Shown here: positions 38,550 through 47,503 of the stretch, in pieces
Position numbering within the stretch: the stretch's first letter is position 1
How the letters are laid out: each line of letters opens with the position of its first letter
Assembly: GCF_007827795.1 (NCBI RefSeq)
Contig: NZ_VITI01000008.1
Location: forward strand, 156,159 to 220,158
Direction: 5' to 3'
Source: Azospirillum brasilense
Lineage (GTDB): Bacteria; Pseudomonadota; Alphaproteobacteria; Azospirillales; Azospirillaceae
Length of the DNA: 64,000 nt
Position numbers and translations under genes: made by a program
Notes under the pieces: model-generated
Told to the model about the DNA's origin: nothing
What the model saw: the letters and a program-made list of their open reading frames with translations, nothing else
Databases searched by the model: none

Positions 38550-38572
38550 CCCTCTCCCCAGAGGGGAGAGGG
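38550..38572. repeat. Perfect C-rich/G-rich hairpin before the acyl-CoA ligase stop
   Basis: CCCTCTCCCC-AGA-GGGGAGAGGG, 10 perfect pairs. It lies 20 bases past the ligase stop on the minus strand, and is near-identical to 57959-57981. Confidence 0.75.
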
Positions 38573-38592
38573 AATTGTGCATAGGTTTTCGT

Positions 38593-40176
38593 TCAAGTCA
38601 CCTTCGTGCGGTCCCAGGTGGTGTCGGCGACGCCGCGTTCGCGCAGCTTGGCCTTCTGCACCTTGGCGGTCGGCGTCTTGGGGAAGGCGTCCACGATGTC
38701 GATGTAGCGGGGCTGGGCGTAGCGCGGCAGTTCGCGCTCGGCGAAGGCCGCCACGGCCTCCGGCGTCAGGGCGGTGCCGGGTGCCGCGACCAGAGCGACC
38801 ATGATCTCGTCCTCCGCCCCCGGAATGCCCGCCGGTACGGCGTAGGCGGCAACCTCCGCGACGCCCTCCAGCCGCGACAGCACCGTCTCCACCTCGTAGG
38901 ACGAGACGTTCTCGCCGCGGCGGCGGATGCAGTCCTTGATGCGGTCCACGAAGGTGACGTAGCCCTCCGCGTCCATCACCGCGGCGTCGCCGGTGTGGAA
39001 CCACAGGTTCCGCCACGCCTCCACCGTCTTGTCGGGCATCCGGTGATAGCCGGACAGGAAGCCGAAGGCGGCTTTCGGACGCACCATGACCTCGCCGACC
39101 TGACCGCGCGGCACCGGGATGTCAGTCTGCGGGTCGCGGATCTCCACCTCGAAGTAGCGGTCGTAGACCTTGCCGCAGGTGCCGGGGCGCGGCTTGCCCA
39201 TCTCGGCGTAGAGCGGGATGTTCACTTCGGTCATGCCGTAGAGGCTGATGACGTCGCGGACGCCGAAGCGCTCGCGCAGCACCCGTTCGGTGTCCGCCGG
39301 GTTGGGGGCGGCCCCGACGAGGCGCAGGGGATGGTCCCGGTCGTCGGGGCGCGGCGGCTGGGCCACCACGAAGGCGGTGACGGCGCCCAGCGAGTTGGTC
39401 ACCGTGCAGCCGTGGCGCCGGATGTCGTCGAGCCAGGCCGACGCGCTGAACCGCTCGCGCAGCACCGCCGACCCGCCGGAGATCATCGCGGCGTAGAGCT
39501 GCATGTAGAGCCCGTTGGCGTGGAACAGCGGCAGGCAGATGTAGAAGCGGTCCTCCTCCGTCAGCGCGAAATTGTCGATGGAGCCCAGCCCGAACAGGAA
39601 GCCGTGGCCGTGCGGCATCAGCACGCCCTTCGACAGGCCGGTGGTGCCCGACGTGTACATGATGCAGGCGTCGTCGCCCGCGCGGGGCAGGGGGCCGTCG
39701 TAGGGGGTGGCGTCGCGCCAGCCCTCCAGGGCCGTGTGCGGCGACCCCTCCGTCGGTCCCGGGACCACCAGACGGCGCAGGGCGGTCAGGCGTGGTGCTA
39801 TGTCGGTGATGCGGTCGGCCAGTCCGGCATCGACCACCGCCAGGGCCGCCCCGGCGTTCTCCAACTGGTGCTCCAGGAAGCCGCCCTTCAGCTCCGTGTT
39901 CAGCGCGACCATGACGGCGCCCAGCCGCCCCAGCCCCAGCCACACGCGCACGAAGTCCAGCCCGTTCGGCAGCATCACCGCCACTTTGTCGCCCGGCTTC
40001 ACGCCCAGCCCGGCGAAGAAGCCGGCCACGCGGGCGGCCTGCTCCTGCGCCTCGGCGTAGCTCAAGGATTCGCCGCCGATCATTGTGACGAAGGTCTTGC
40101 CGCCGCGTTCGGCGGCCTGATGGGCCAGCACCTCGGGCAGCACCCAGCGGGCTTCGTTCCGCAAATGCGGATACAT
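38593..40176 (-). CDS. ATP-dependent acyl-CoA ligase (crotonobetaine/carnitine-CoA-ligase-like)
   Basis: 527 aa ANL-superfamily enzyme that activates a carboxylic acid to its CoA thioester through an acyl-AMP. Signatures: DDACIMYTSGTTGLSKGVLM (AMP-binding P-loop), VISLYGMTEVNIPLY (A5), WFHTGDAAVMDAEGYVTFVD (A7), RIKDCIRRRGENVSSYEVET (hinge and A8), and the C-terminal lysine in PKTPTAKVQKAKLR. Overall similarity looks closest to CaiC-like ligases; the substrate is unknown. ATG 40176. It is monocistronic with hairpins at its 3' end. Confidence 0.9.
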   Translation of the reverse strand: MYPHLRNEARWVLPEVLAHQAAERGGKTFVTMIGGESLSYAEAQEQAARVAGFFAGLGVKPGDKVAVMLPNGLDFVRVWLGLGRLGAVMVALNTELKGGFLEHQLENAGAALAVVDAGLADRITDIAPRLTALRRLVVPGPTEGSPHTALEGWRDATPYDGPLPRAGDDACIMYTSGTTGLSKGVLMPHGHGFLFGLGSIDNFALTEEDRFYICLPLFHANGLYMQLYAAMISGGSAVLRERFSASAWLDDIRRHGCTVTNSLGAVTAFVVAQPPRPDDRDHPLRLVGAAPNPADTERVLRERFGVRDVISLYGMTEVNIPLYAEMGKPRPGTCGKVYDRYFEVEIRDPQTDIPVPRGQVGEVMVRPKAAFGFLSGYHRMPDKTVEAWRNLWFHTGDAAVMDAEGYVTFVDRIKDCIRRRGENVSSYEVETVLSRLEGVAEVAAYAVPAGIPGAEDEIMVALVAAPGTALTPEAVAAFAERELPRYAQPRYIDIVDAFPKTPTAKVQKAKLRERGVADTTWDRTKVT

Positions 40177-40287
40177 CTCGGTCTCCTCCCAACGATCTTT
40201 CGTCGTCCGTTATCGGAGGGAGCCTAGCGGGACGGCGGGTCCGCCGTCCAGAAGCCCTTGAGGATGGTGGTTGTTTGGCGCGCGGGA

Positions 40288-40782
40288 TCAGCCCCGCGCG
40301 GCCTGCCGGACATCGGCGACGCCCTGGCGGGCCAGCGCGTCGGCCCGTTCGTTCTCCGGATGGCCGGCGTGGCCGCGGACCCAGTGGAATTCGATGCGAT
40401 GCTGCCGCTTCGCCTCGTCCAGGCGGCGCCACAAATCCTCGTTCTTCACCGGCTTCTTGTCGGCGGTCTTCCAGCCACGGGCCTTCCAGCCGTGAATCCA
40501 CTGGGTGATGCCGTTCTTCACATACTCGCTGTCGGTGTAGAGCCGCACCTCCATGGGCCGCTTCAGCGCCTCCAGCGCCTGGATGGCGGCCATCAGCTCC
40601 ATGCGGTTGTTGGTGGTGGCCAGCTCGCCGCCGTACAACTCCTTCTCCACCCCGTTGTAGCGCAGGATGGCGCCCCAGCCGCCGGGGCCGGGGTTGCCGC
40701 TGCACGCGCCGTCGGTGAAGATGTCGACGATCTTCGGCGCGCCCTTGTCGCCGCCGTCGCCGCTGTTCGCTGCGTCCGTCAT
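40288..40782 (-). CDS. rnhA: Ribonuclease HI
   Basis: Cuts the RNA strand of RNA-DNA hybrids in the cytoplasm. 164 aa. The four metal-binding acids are in [20 protein letters not shown] (Asp), [16 protein letters not shown] (Glu), [20 protein letters not shown] (Asp) and [11 protein letters not shown] (Asp); [11 protein letters not shown] has the active-site His. It starts 4 bases after the homoserine kinase stop, so they form one operon, an order common in this group. Confidence 0.97.
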   Translation of the reverse strand: MTDAANSGDGGDKGAPKIVDIFTDGACSGNPGPGGWGAILRYNGVEKELYGGELATTNNRMELMAAIQALEALKRPMEVRLYTDSEYVKNGITQWIHGWKARGWKTADKKPVKNEDLWRRLDEAKRQHRIEFHWVRGHAGHPENERADALARQGVADVRQAARG

Positions 40783-40786
40783 GTCA

Positions 40787-41770
40787 TCAGACCTGATAGC
40801 TGCCGCCGTCGTCGAGCGCGTAGTCGCCGAGCCCGCGGACGGTCTGGTGGAAGCGCAGCTTGCGCAGATATTCCAGCGGGTCCTTCGGGCGCACGAAGGC
40901 TCCCGGCGGGTGGTGCAGCCAGTCGTAGAGGCGCGTCAGCAGGAAGCGCAGGGCGCTGCCGCGGCACAGCCAGGGCAGGGCGGCCAGCTCCGCCGGCGAC
41001 AGGGGGCGGACCTTCTGGTAGCTGGTCAGCAGCATCCGCGCCTTGGTGGCGTTGAACGACCCGTCGGCCTCGAAGCACCAGGCGTTCATGCAGATCGCGA
41101 TGTCGTAGGCCAGGAAGTCGTTGCAGGCGAAGTAGAAGTCGATCAGGCCGGACAGACCGTCGCCGCGGAAGAACACGTTGTCGGGAAACAGGTCGGCGTG
41201 GATGACCCCGGACGGCAGGCCGGCGGGCCAGTTGGCCTCCAGCGCCGCAAGCTCCGCCTCCAGCGTGGCGCGCAAATCACGGGCGACCTCGTCGGCGCGC
41301 GGCGCGCATTTCCCGGCGAGGTCCTTCCAACCGTCCAGCGACAGGGCGTTGGGACGTTCCATCCGGAAGTCGGCGACGGCCAGATGCAAACGGGCGAGCG
41401 CCGTCCCCAGTTCCGCGCAGTGATGCGGCGTGATGCGGCGCGGCCACATGCCGGCCAGGAAGGTGACGATCACCGCCGGGCGCCCGGACAGTTCGCGCAG
41501 GGCCTGCCCGTCCGTTCCCTGGACCGGCAGCGGACAGGCGATGCCCTTGTCGGCAAGATGCTCCATCAGGCCCAGGAAGAAGGGCAGGTCCTCCCGCCGG
41601 GTGCGCTTCTCATAGAGCGTCAGGATGTAGGGGCCGCTCTCCGTCACCAGGAGGAAGTTGGAATTCTCCACCCCCTCCGCGATGCCCTTGCAGGACAGGA
41701 CGGCGCCCAGATCGTACTGGGCGATGAAAGCGTTCAGCTCTTCGTCGGTGACTTCGGTGTAAACGGCCAT
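40787..41770 (-). CDS. thrB: Homoserine kinase, ThrB (APH-type)
   Basis: Phosphorylates homoserine for threonine synthase. 327 aa with the aminoglycoside-phosphotransferase-like fold found in alphaproteobacterial Thr[21 protein letters not shown] at the start, [13 protein letters not shown] (nucleotide loop), YILTLYEKR (lysine strand), [14 protein letters not shown] (catalytic HxDxxxxN) and [11 protein letters not shown] (metal-binding Asp). ATG 41770. rnhA follows immediately; ispH lies upstream beyond a Uma2-like gene, as in several relatives. Confidence 0.95.
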   Translation of the reverse strand: MAVYTEVTDEELNAFIAQYDLGAVLSCKGIAEGVENSNFLLVTESGPYILTLYEKRTRREDLPFFLGLMEHLADKGIACPLPVQGTDGQALRELSGRPAVIVTFLAGMWPRRITPHHCAELGTALARLHLAVADFRMERPNALSLDGWKDLAGKCAPRADEVARDLRATLEAELAALEANWPAGLPSGVIHADLFPDNVFFRGDGLSGLIDFYFACNDFLAYDIAICMNAWCFEADGSFNATKARMLLTSYQKVRPLSPAELAALPWLCRGSALRFLLTRLYDWLHHPPGAFVRPKDPLEYLRKLRFHQTVRGLGDYALDDGGSYQV

Positions 41771-41820
41771 GCCAGCGCCTTACCGGGATTCGGGGCGCCG
41801 GTCAATGCCGCCGCGACCGT

Positions 41821-42378
41821 TCACAGCGCGATGCCGTCGTAAAGCGCCGCCAGGGGAAGCTCCGCTCCGATGGAGGCCAGCGGCAAGGTGGCGTCGTCGG
41901 TGAAATCCTCGACGATCCAGCGCCGCCCGTCGCGGCGCCACAACTGCGCCCGGACGGCGCGGCTGTCCACCAGCAGCACCTCCTGCACCGAGGGGATCTG
42001 CATATAGTCGGGCACTTTGGTGCCGCGGTCGTGGCTGGCCGTGCTCTCCGATAGGATCTCGACCACCAGCACCGGATTCGGCGTCGAGCGCTGGCCGGGC
42101 TGGTGGGGCGAGCAAGTGACGGCGATGTCGGCCTCGTAGAAGCGGTCGGCGCGGTCCTCACGCTCGATCGCTGTTTCCGTCAGCACGAAGCACGGTGGGC
42201 GCAGGCGCCGCCGAATCTCGAAGGCGATGTTGCCCGAAAGACGGCTGTGCGCCTGGCTGCAAGGACTCATCGCCCGCGGCTGCCCGCCGACCAGCTCGTA
42301 GCGTGTGTCCGGCTCCTGCCGGTCCGCCCAGGCGAGGAATTCGTCGATGTCCATCTTCTGGATGGCCGGGGCGCCCAT
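41821..42378 (-). CDS. Uma2 family (DUF820) restriction-endonuclease-like protein
   Basis: 185 aa. MDIDEFLAWADRQEPDTRYE and ELVGGQPRAMSPCSQAHSRL at the N-terminus, then EADIAVTCSPHQPG and NPVLVVEILSESTASHDRGT, the PD-(D/E)xK-like core of Uma2/DUF820 proteins. The family is very common in cyanobacteria and scattered elsewhere, usually without a known role. It lies between ispH and thrB on the same strand, with gaps of 32 and 50 bases, so it may be a later insertion into that block. Catalytic activity is not shown. Confidence 0.88.
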   Translation of the reverse strand: MGAPAIQKMDIDEFLAWADRQEPDTRYELVGGQPRAMSPCSQAHSRLSGNIAFEIRRRLRPPCFVLTETAIEREDRADRFYEADIAVTCSPHQPGQRSTPNPVLVVEILSESTASHDRGTKVPDYMQIPSVQEVLLVDSRAVRAQLWRRDGRRWIVEDFTDDATLPLASIGAELPLAALYDGIAL

Positions 42379-42410
42379 GAACGTCTCCTTCGCGAAGGCC
42401 GGTCCCTGGA

Positions 42411-43391
42411 TTATGCGTCCGCCGGGACCGGTCGGGAAGGGGCGCCGCCGTCCAGCAGCGGCTTCGGCAGTTTGAAGGTGATGTCCTCGAAGGCGGTACG
42501 CAGTTCCTCCACCGTCACGGTGTAGCGGGCGCGGGCGGCCTCCATGACCTCCTCCACCAGCACCTCGGGGGCCGACGCGCCGGCGGTGATGCCCAGCGTG
42601 GCGACTCCGTCCAACGCCGACCAGTCGATGTCCGCCGCGCGCTGGACGAGCTGGGCGCGCTGGCAGCCGTGGATCTTCGCCACCTCGACCAGCCGCTTGG
42701 AGTTGGAGGAGTTCGGCGCGCCCAGCACCAGCAGGGCGTCCACCTTCGGTGCGATGGCCTTCACCGCCTGCTGGCGGTTGGTGGTGGCGTAGCAGATATC
42801 TTCCTTCTTCGGCCCGCCGATGGACGGGAAGCGGGCCTGGAGAGCCGCGACGATGCTGGCCGTCTCGTCCACCGACAGGGTGGTCTGGGTGGCGTAGGCG
42901 AGGTTGTTCGGATCGTCCACCTGGACGGTCGCCACGTCCTCCACCGTTTCCACCAGCACGACGGCGCCCTGGGGCAGCTGGCCCATCGTGCCGATCACTT
43001 CCGGGTGGCCGGCGTGGCCGATCAGCACGATCTGGCGCCCCTCATTATAGTGGCGTTCGGCCTCGCGGTGCACTTTGCTGACCAGGGGGCAGGTGGCGTC
43101 GAGGTAGAACAGGCCGCGCTGCTCCGCCGCCGCTGGAACCGATTTCGGCACGCCGTGGGCGGAGAAGACCACCGGCACGCCGTCGGGCACCTGATCCAGC
43201 TCGTCCACGAAGATGGCGCCCTTGGCCTCCAGGCTCTGCACCACGAATCGGTTGTGGACGATCTCGTGCCGGACATAGACGGGGGCGCCGAACCGCTCCA
43301 GCGCCACCTCCACGATCTGGATCGCGCGGTCCACGCCGGCGCAGAAGCCACGGGGGGCCGCGAGCAGGATGGTCAGGGGCGTCTGGGTCAT
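42411..43391 (-). CDS. ispH: 4-hydroxy-3-methylbut-2-enyl diphosphate reductase IspH
   Basis: Last step of the MEP isoprenoid pathway, giving IPP and DMAPP; uses an iron-sulfur cluster. 326 aa. The three cluster cysteines are in [38 protein letters not shown] and [31 protein letters not shown] and [11 protein letters not shown] are further family stretches, and [18 protein letters not shown] binds diphosphate. ATG 43391. Divergent from the lipoprotein gene across 133 bases. Confidence 0.97.
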   Translation of the reverse strand: MTQTPLTILLAAPRGFCAGVDRAIQIVEVALERFGAPVYVRHEIVHNRFVVQSLEAKGAIFVDELDQVPDGVPVVFSAHGVPKSVPAAAEQRGLFYLDATCPLVSKVHREAERHYNEGRQIVLIGHAGHPEVIGTMGQLPQGAVVLVETVEDVATVQVDDPNNLAYATQTTLSVDETASIVAALQARFPSIGGPKKEDICYATTNRQQAVKAIAPKVDALLVLGAPNSSNSKRLVEVAKIHGCQRAQLVQRAADIDWSALDGVATLGITAGASAPEVLVEEVMEAARARYTVTVEELRTAFEDITFKLPKPLLDGGAPSRPVPADA

Positions 43392-43524
43392 GCGCGTCGT
43401 TCCGGTGTCTCGAAAAAGGGGCGTATGGGTTCGTACGTCGGAGCGGCGGCGTGGCCTTGTGCCGGCCCCACCGCTTCTCTAAAGTCGTGGCAGAACACAC
43501 CCTTCCAACCGTTAGGTCAGACCG

Positions 43525-44112
43525 ATGGACCGCCGCCGCGACCGTAATATAGGAACCCCCGCCCGGAAAAGCCCGCGGGCGCTTGCATTCGCGAGTCTGG
43601 GTGTTCTGGCGCTCACCGGCTGCTCCGGACTCGGGGGCGGATCGAACACGGCGGCGGACGCAGCGCTGGCTTGCCCGAAGGTGTCCATCGTCCGCGATCT
43701 GGCGGAGGTCACCCAGTTCCGCACCGGCGGCGGGCGCGACCTGACGGACGTGACCTCCCGCGCGGCGCTGGCCGACTATTCCGGCAACTGCGACTACACC
43801 AGCGACGGCGTCACGGTGAACGTGAACGTCTTTCTGATCGCGGAGCGCGGGCCGGCCATGCAAGGCAACACGGCGAACTACCGCTATTTCGTCGCCGTCG
43901 CCAAACCGGGCGAGGAGACGCCGACCACCAAGACGGAGTTCGACACCTCCGTTACCTTCGATGCCGGCAAGCTCCGCTCCGGCAGCCGCGAGGAGCTGGC
44001 GCCGAAGATCCCGCTGCCCAAGGACGCCAATGGCAAGGATTGGAAAATTTTCCTGGGCTTCCAGTTGACGCCGGAGCAGCTGGCTTTCAATCGGGCGCAG
44101 ATGAAGCAGTAA
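43525..44112 (+). CDS. Putative lipoprotein
   Basis: 195 aa, unrecognised family. The basic N-terminus is followed by a hydrophobic stretch ending in the lipobox LALTGCSG (lipid-modified Cys33). The mature part is a hydrophilic periplasmic domain with CPKVSIVRDLAEVTQF, SGNCDYTSDGVTVNVNVFLI and a C-terminal NGKDWKIFLGFQLTPEQLAF. Two cysteines in the mature domain could form a disulfide. ATG 43525; a strong hairpin follows the stop. The outer-membrane lipoprotein location is inferred from the lipobox. Confidence 0.85.
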   Translation: MDRRRDRNIGTPARKSPRALAFASLGVLALTGCSGLGGGSNTAADAALACPKVSIVRDLAEVTQFRTGGGRDLTDVTSRAALADYSGNCDYTSDGVTVNVNVFLIAERGPAMQGNTANYRYFVAVAKPGEETPTTKTEFDTSVTFDAGKLRSGSREELAPKIPLPKDANGKDWKIFLGFQLTPEQLAFNRAQMKQ

Positions 44113-44127
44113 CGCCGAAGGGATGGC

Positions 44128-44157
44128 GGCAACGCCCGCGCCGGGGCGGGCGTTGCC
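44128..44157 (+). terminator. Terminator after the lipoprotein gene
   Basis: GGCAACGCCCGC (44128-44139) pairs perfectly with GCGGGCGTTGCC (44146-44157) around a 6-base loop, followed by TGTCTTACT. It starts 15 bases after the stop codon. Confidence 0.8.
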
Positions 44158-44246
44158 TGTCTTACTCACTTCAAATGTATTTCGCCTTGGTCGTTTGACG
44201 AATCCGGCTTTGCCGACTAAGAGCTAGTGACTGTTTCGTTGTACTT

Positions 44247-45074
44247 TCAGTCCAACAAGGACGCGACCAGAAACGTTGCGTTCTTGTTTCCATAGAACGT
44301 GGTCGCGGCGTTGCTGTTGACGGCATACATTTCGACGTAGTCGGTGCTGCCATTCAGATAGAGAACGTCTTCGACCGCTGCCGTATGACCAGTTTGCATA
44401 GAAGCGGATGCACCCCAATATGCCCCACCTACTCCGTTTTTATAGATCATGACGCCATAGTTGTGTCCGGAGGTAATCGCCACATTTGTTTGTGCGCGGA
44501 TACGGTAATAACCGGAAATCGACGGTTTGAACCATTTGTTGGCTACATCGAACCCATTGCCAACATTGAAGTCGATAGTGGAAAGATTGACTTTGGTCCA
44601 GCTGTTGGCTGCGATGCCGGTCTGGTCGGTGCCGCCCAGATGCGCGCGGCAATATACCTTGGGGTGCTCGTGCATCTGGTCGAACAGGGCGCGTTCGTCC
44701 GTGATGGCTTCGTTGCTGATGGTCTCGGTGGTGCTGTCCAGGAATACGCGCGTAATGGGAAGCTTGCCGAAGGGGATGGCCGGCGGGGTCAGGCTGTTGG
44801 CGGTGCCAACCACGACGCTGGCGGTGCCGGTGGCACGGTCCACCACCACGCGGTCGATCCGAAAGCCCGACGCCGGCGGTGCGAAGGGGCCGACGACCTG
44901 CGCCTTCACCTCGGTCAGGGTGGTGCCGTTTAGCAGATAGCCGGGGTCGAGGGCGATGGTCAGATCGGGCGACACTTGGGCGTGCGGGGCGAAGGGGCCG
45001 ACGATGCGCTGGGCGACGGCCCAGTTGGCGGTGCTCTGCGACAGATCGGTTGGGTTGAAGGTCTGGACGGACAT
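44247..45074 (-). CDS. C1q-like domain protein (phage tail/structural type), orphan
   Basis: 275 aa. About residues 1-110 read as a tail-fibre-like segment (QRIVGPFAPHAQVSPDLTIA, and LTEVKAQVVGPFAPPASGF, a repeated VGPFAP unit). The C-terminal 130 residues (WTKVNLSTIDFNVGNGFDVA through ITSGHNYGVMIYKNGVGGAY to NAATTFYGNKNATFLVASLL) form the jelly-roll pattern of C1q/TNF-like domains used in phage fibres and surface proteins. There is no signal peptide. G+C and codon use are lower than in the neighbours, pointing to transfer. ATG 45074 with GGAG upstream. No phage genes adjoin it; function unknown. Confidence 0.75.
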   Translation of the reverse strand: MSVQTFNPTDLSQSTANWAVAQRIVGPFAPHAQVSPDLTIALDPGYLLNGTTLTEVKAQVVGPFAPPASGFRIDRVVVDRATGTASVVVGTANSLTPPAIPFGKLPITRVFLDSTTETISNEAITDERALFDQMHEHPKVYCRAHLGGTDQTGIAANSWTKVNLSTIDFNVGNGFDVANKWFKPSISGYYRIRAQTNVAITSGHNYGVMIYKNGVGGAYWGASASMQTGHTAAVEDVLYLNGSTDYVEMYAVNSNAATTFYGNKNATFLVASLLD

Positions 45075-45376
45075 GGAACGCTCCTTGAAACATTGGCGAT
45101 GCAGCGAGGGACCATCAGGCAAAGGGCCTCGCGGCGGGTGGATTTAGGACTATCATCCTTGAGTTGAGCCATAAAGACTACATTACTTGCTTTCAAAGAT
45201 TAAAATCCTTGACGTATTGCGCCTGTCGCTGCGACTTTCCGCGCCCGATTCGTGCGAAAGTGGGCTGGCAAGCGACGGAAACGATGCCGTTCAAAGGACG
45301 CTTGCCTTGAGGCTGGGGTCGGTTAGCCTTCGATGGTCCGCACTGGAATTCAGCGATCGAACAAAGGACAAGACTC
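45075..45376. other. Divergent promoter region, AT-richer
   Basis: 302 bases between the C1q-like gene (minus) and the CDGSH gene (plus). The part at about 45140-45215 is clearly AT-richer. On the minus strand TTGAAA (45196-45191) and TTATGG (45174-45169) lie 16 bases apart, a possible promoter for the C1q-like gene. No gene is supported. Confidence 0.45.
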
Positions 45377-45622
45377 ATGACCAGCGCACCGGTCGTCGCG
45401 ACCAAGGAACCCATCATCATCGGACTGGAAGCCGGCAAGACCTACTGGTGGTGCCGCTGCGGGCGCAGCGCCAAGCAGCCGCTGTGCGACGGCAGCCATG
45501 CCGGCACCGGGCTGGAGCCGATGAAGTTCGCTCCCGCCACCTCCATGAAGGCGCGTTTCTGCGGCTGCAAGGCGACCAGGAAGCCGCCTTTCTGCGACGG
45601 CAGCCATCTGGACCTGAAGTGA
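45377..45622 (+). CDS. CDGSH iron-sulfur domain protein
   Basis: 81 aa with two CDGSH-type [2Fe-2S] motifs: CRCGRSAKQPLCDGSHAG and CGCKATRKPPFCDGSHLD, each with the C-X-C...C...H ligand set. Such two-motif proteins bind redox-active, labile 2Fe-2S clusters; the cellular role in bacteria is poorly known. ATG 45377 follows AAAGGACAAG. It is monocistronic and directly upstream of the glycine riboswitch region. Confidence 0.93.
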   Translation: MTSAPVVATKEPIIIGLEAGKTYWWCRCGRSAKQPLCDGSHAGTGLEPMKFAPATSMKARFCGCKATRKPPFCDGSHLDLK

Positions 45623-45700
45623 GCGTTGCCGGGACCCCAGCGAACCCCGATTGACATTCGCAAAGGTCCCGGTAGGTTAAACGGCACAAGCCGACGATCC

Positions 45701-45927
45701 CTCGCGGGAGAGATCACGGTCCGGCCACCGGAAAACCGGATGCCGGACAGTGGCGCCGAAGGAGCAACCGCCCCGGAAACTCTCAGGCAAAAGGACCGCA
45801 AGGGGGATAAGGCAACTCTGGAAAGCAGCCCGGCCTGCGCATCGCAGGCACGGCTCACCGAAGGAGTAAACCGGTCGTTGAGGGTTGGACCCCGCCGGTG
45901 AATCTCTCAGGTCCAGGACAGAGGGGG
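45701..45927 (+). ncRNA. Tandem glycine riboswitch controlling the gcv operon
   Basis: Two successive glycine aptamers. The first runs from about 45701 (CTCGCGGGAGAGATCACGGT) through CGCCGAAGGAGCAA and AACTCTCAGGCAAAAGGACC. The second has the matching CACCGAAGGAGTAAACC and AATCTCTCAGGTCCAGGACA. GCCGAAGGAGCAA and CTCTCAGGYAAAAGGAC-type strings are the conserved glycine-aptamer core. It ends 55 bases before gcvT. Glycine binding normally turns the operon on (family knowledge). The exact outer limits are approximate. Confidence 0.95.
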
Positions 45928-45982
45928 CAGGACTCGCGCCAATCCCGGCGCGGGTTGTGCGACCCTATGTCGGAGGACCCGC

Positions 45983-47095
45983 GTGACCGAGGCTTCTGAG
46001 TCCCTCAAGACAACGCCGCTGCACAGCCTCCATCTGGAGCTGAAGGGCAAGATGGTGCCCTTCGCCGGCTACGATATGCCGGTGCAGTACCCGCTCGGCA
46101 TCCTCAAGGAACACCAGCACACCCGCGCCAAGGCCGGGCTGTTCGACGTGTCACACATGGGGCAGGTGCGCCTGACCGGCGAGGACCCGGCAGCCGCGCT
46201 GGAGTCGCTGGTCCCCGGCGACATCAAGGGGCTGGCCCGCGGGCGTATGCGCTACACGCTGTTCCTGAACGAGCAGGGCGGCATCCTCGACGACCTGATG
46301 GTCACCAACGCCGGCGACCACCTGTTCCTGGTCGTCAACGCCGCCCGCAAGGACCACGACGTCGCCCACATGCGCGAGCGTCTGAAGGGCAAGGCTGAGG
46401 TGGAACTGCTGGATGACCTCGCTTTGATGGCCTTTCAGGGGCCGGAGGCCGCGGCGGTGCTCGGGCGCTTCATTCCCGAAGCCGCCACCATGAAGTTCAT
46501 GAGCTACCTGCCGGCCACCTTCAACGGCATCCCGGCCATCATCACCCGCTCCGGCTACACGGGCGAGGACGGCTACGAGATCTCCTGCGACAAATCCGAC
46601 GCGGAGACCATCGCGCGCGCCCTGCTGGCCGAGGACGAGGTCGAGGCCATCGGGCTGGGCGCGCGCGATTCGCTGCGCCTGGAGGCCGGGCTCTGCCTCT
46701 ACGGCCACGACATCGACGAGACGACGACTCCGGTCGAGGCCGGCTTGGAATGGGCGCTGTCCAAGCGCCGCCGGGAGGAGGGCGGCTTCCCCGGCCACGC
46801 CATCATCAAGGACCAGCTCGCCAACGGCGCCCCGCGCCGCCGCGTCGGCCTCCAGCCGGACGGCCGCCAGCCGGCCCGCGAGCACACCGACGTCTGCGAC
46901 GCGGATGGACACAAGATCGGTGAGGTGACCAGCGGCGGCTTCGGCCCCACCGCCTCCGCCCCGGTCGCCATGGGCTATGTGGACCGCGCCCACGCCGCCG
47001 TGGGCACGCCGGTCCAGCTCATGGTCCGCGGCAAGCCGCTGGCCGCCAAGGTCGCCGCCATGCCCTTCGTGCCGCAGCGCTACTACCGCGGCTGA
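45983..47095 (+). CDS. gcvT: Glycine cleavage system T protein (aminomethyltransferase)
   Basis: Moves the aminomethyl carbon from lipoyl-H protein to tetrahydrofolate, releasing ammonia. 370 aa. [20 protein letters not shown] at the start, [16 protein letters not shown] (conserved), [18 protein letters not shown] [16 protein letters not shown], and [20 protein letters not shown] with the catalytic Asp, followed by [20 protein letters not shown]. Start is GTG 45983, after GGAGG (45972-45976). First gene after the glycine riboswitch. Confidence 0.97.
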   Translation: MTEASESLKTTPLHSLHLELKGKMVPFAGYDMPVQYPLGILKEHQHTRAKAGLFDVSHMGQVRLTGEDPAAALESLVPGDIKGLARGRMRYTLFLNEQGGILDDLMVTNAGDHLFLVVNAARKDHDVAHMRERLKGKAEVELLDDLALMAFQGPEAAAVLGRFIPEAATMKFMSYLPATFNGIPAIITRSGYTGEDGYEISCDKSDAETIARALLAEDEVEAIGLGARDSLRLEAGLCLYGHDIDETTTPVEAGLEWALSKRRREEGGFPGHAIIKDQLANGAPRRRVGLQPDGRQPAREHTDVCDADGHKIGEVTSGGFGPTASAPVAMGYVDRAHAAVGTPVQLMVRGKPLAAKVAAMPFVPQRYYRG

Positions 47096-47127
47096 TCAAA
47101 CAAACACCGAGCGAACAGGGGACAACC

Positions 47128-47502
47128 ATGACCATCAAGTACACCAAGGACCATGAGTGGGTCCGCGTCGAGGGCGACATCGGCACCGTCGGCGTCAGCG
47201 ACCACGCCCAGCACCAGCTCGGCGACGTCGTGTTCGTCGAACTGCCGGACGTCGGCCGCCAACTCGCCCAGGGCAAGGAAGCCGCCGTCGTGGAGTCGGT
47301 GAAGGCCGCCAGCGACGTGTTCGCCCCGGTCTCCGGCGAGGTGATCGAGGCCAACGCCGATCTGGAGAACGACCCGTCGCTGGTCAACGCCGGGGCCGAG
47401 ACCACCGGCTGGTTCTTCAAGCTGCGCCTCAGCAACCCGTCGGAGCTGGACGGGCTGATGGACGAAGCCGCCTACAAGGCCTTCGTGGAAGGGCAAGCCT
47501 GA
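47128..47502 (+). CDS. gcvH: Glycine cleavage system H protein
   Basis: Lipoyl carrier that shuttles the aminomethyl intermediate between P, T and L proteins. 124 aa, the usual length. The lipoylated lysine lies in [20 protein letters not shown] (ESVKAASD). [20 protein letters not shown] at the N-terminus is typical. It is 32 bases after gcvT and one base before gcvPA. Confidence 0.97.
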   Translation: MTIKYTKDHEWVRVEGDIGTVGVSDHAQHQLGDVVFVELPDVGRQLAQGKEAAVVESVKAASDVFAPVSGEVIEANADLENDPSLVNAGAETTGWFFKLRLSNPSELDGLMDEAAYKAFVEGQA

Positions 47503-47503
47503 G

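Noticed and set aside
44247..45074. Prophage remnant
   Set aside because: Only one fibre-like gene is present. No integrase, capsid, lysis genes or att-like repeats were seen around it.
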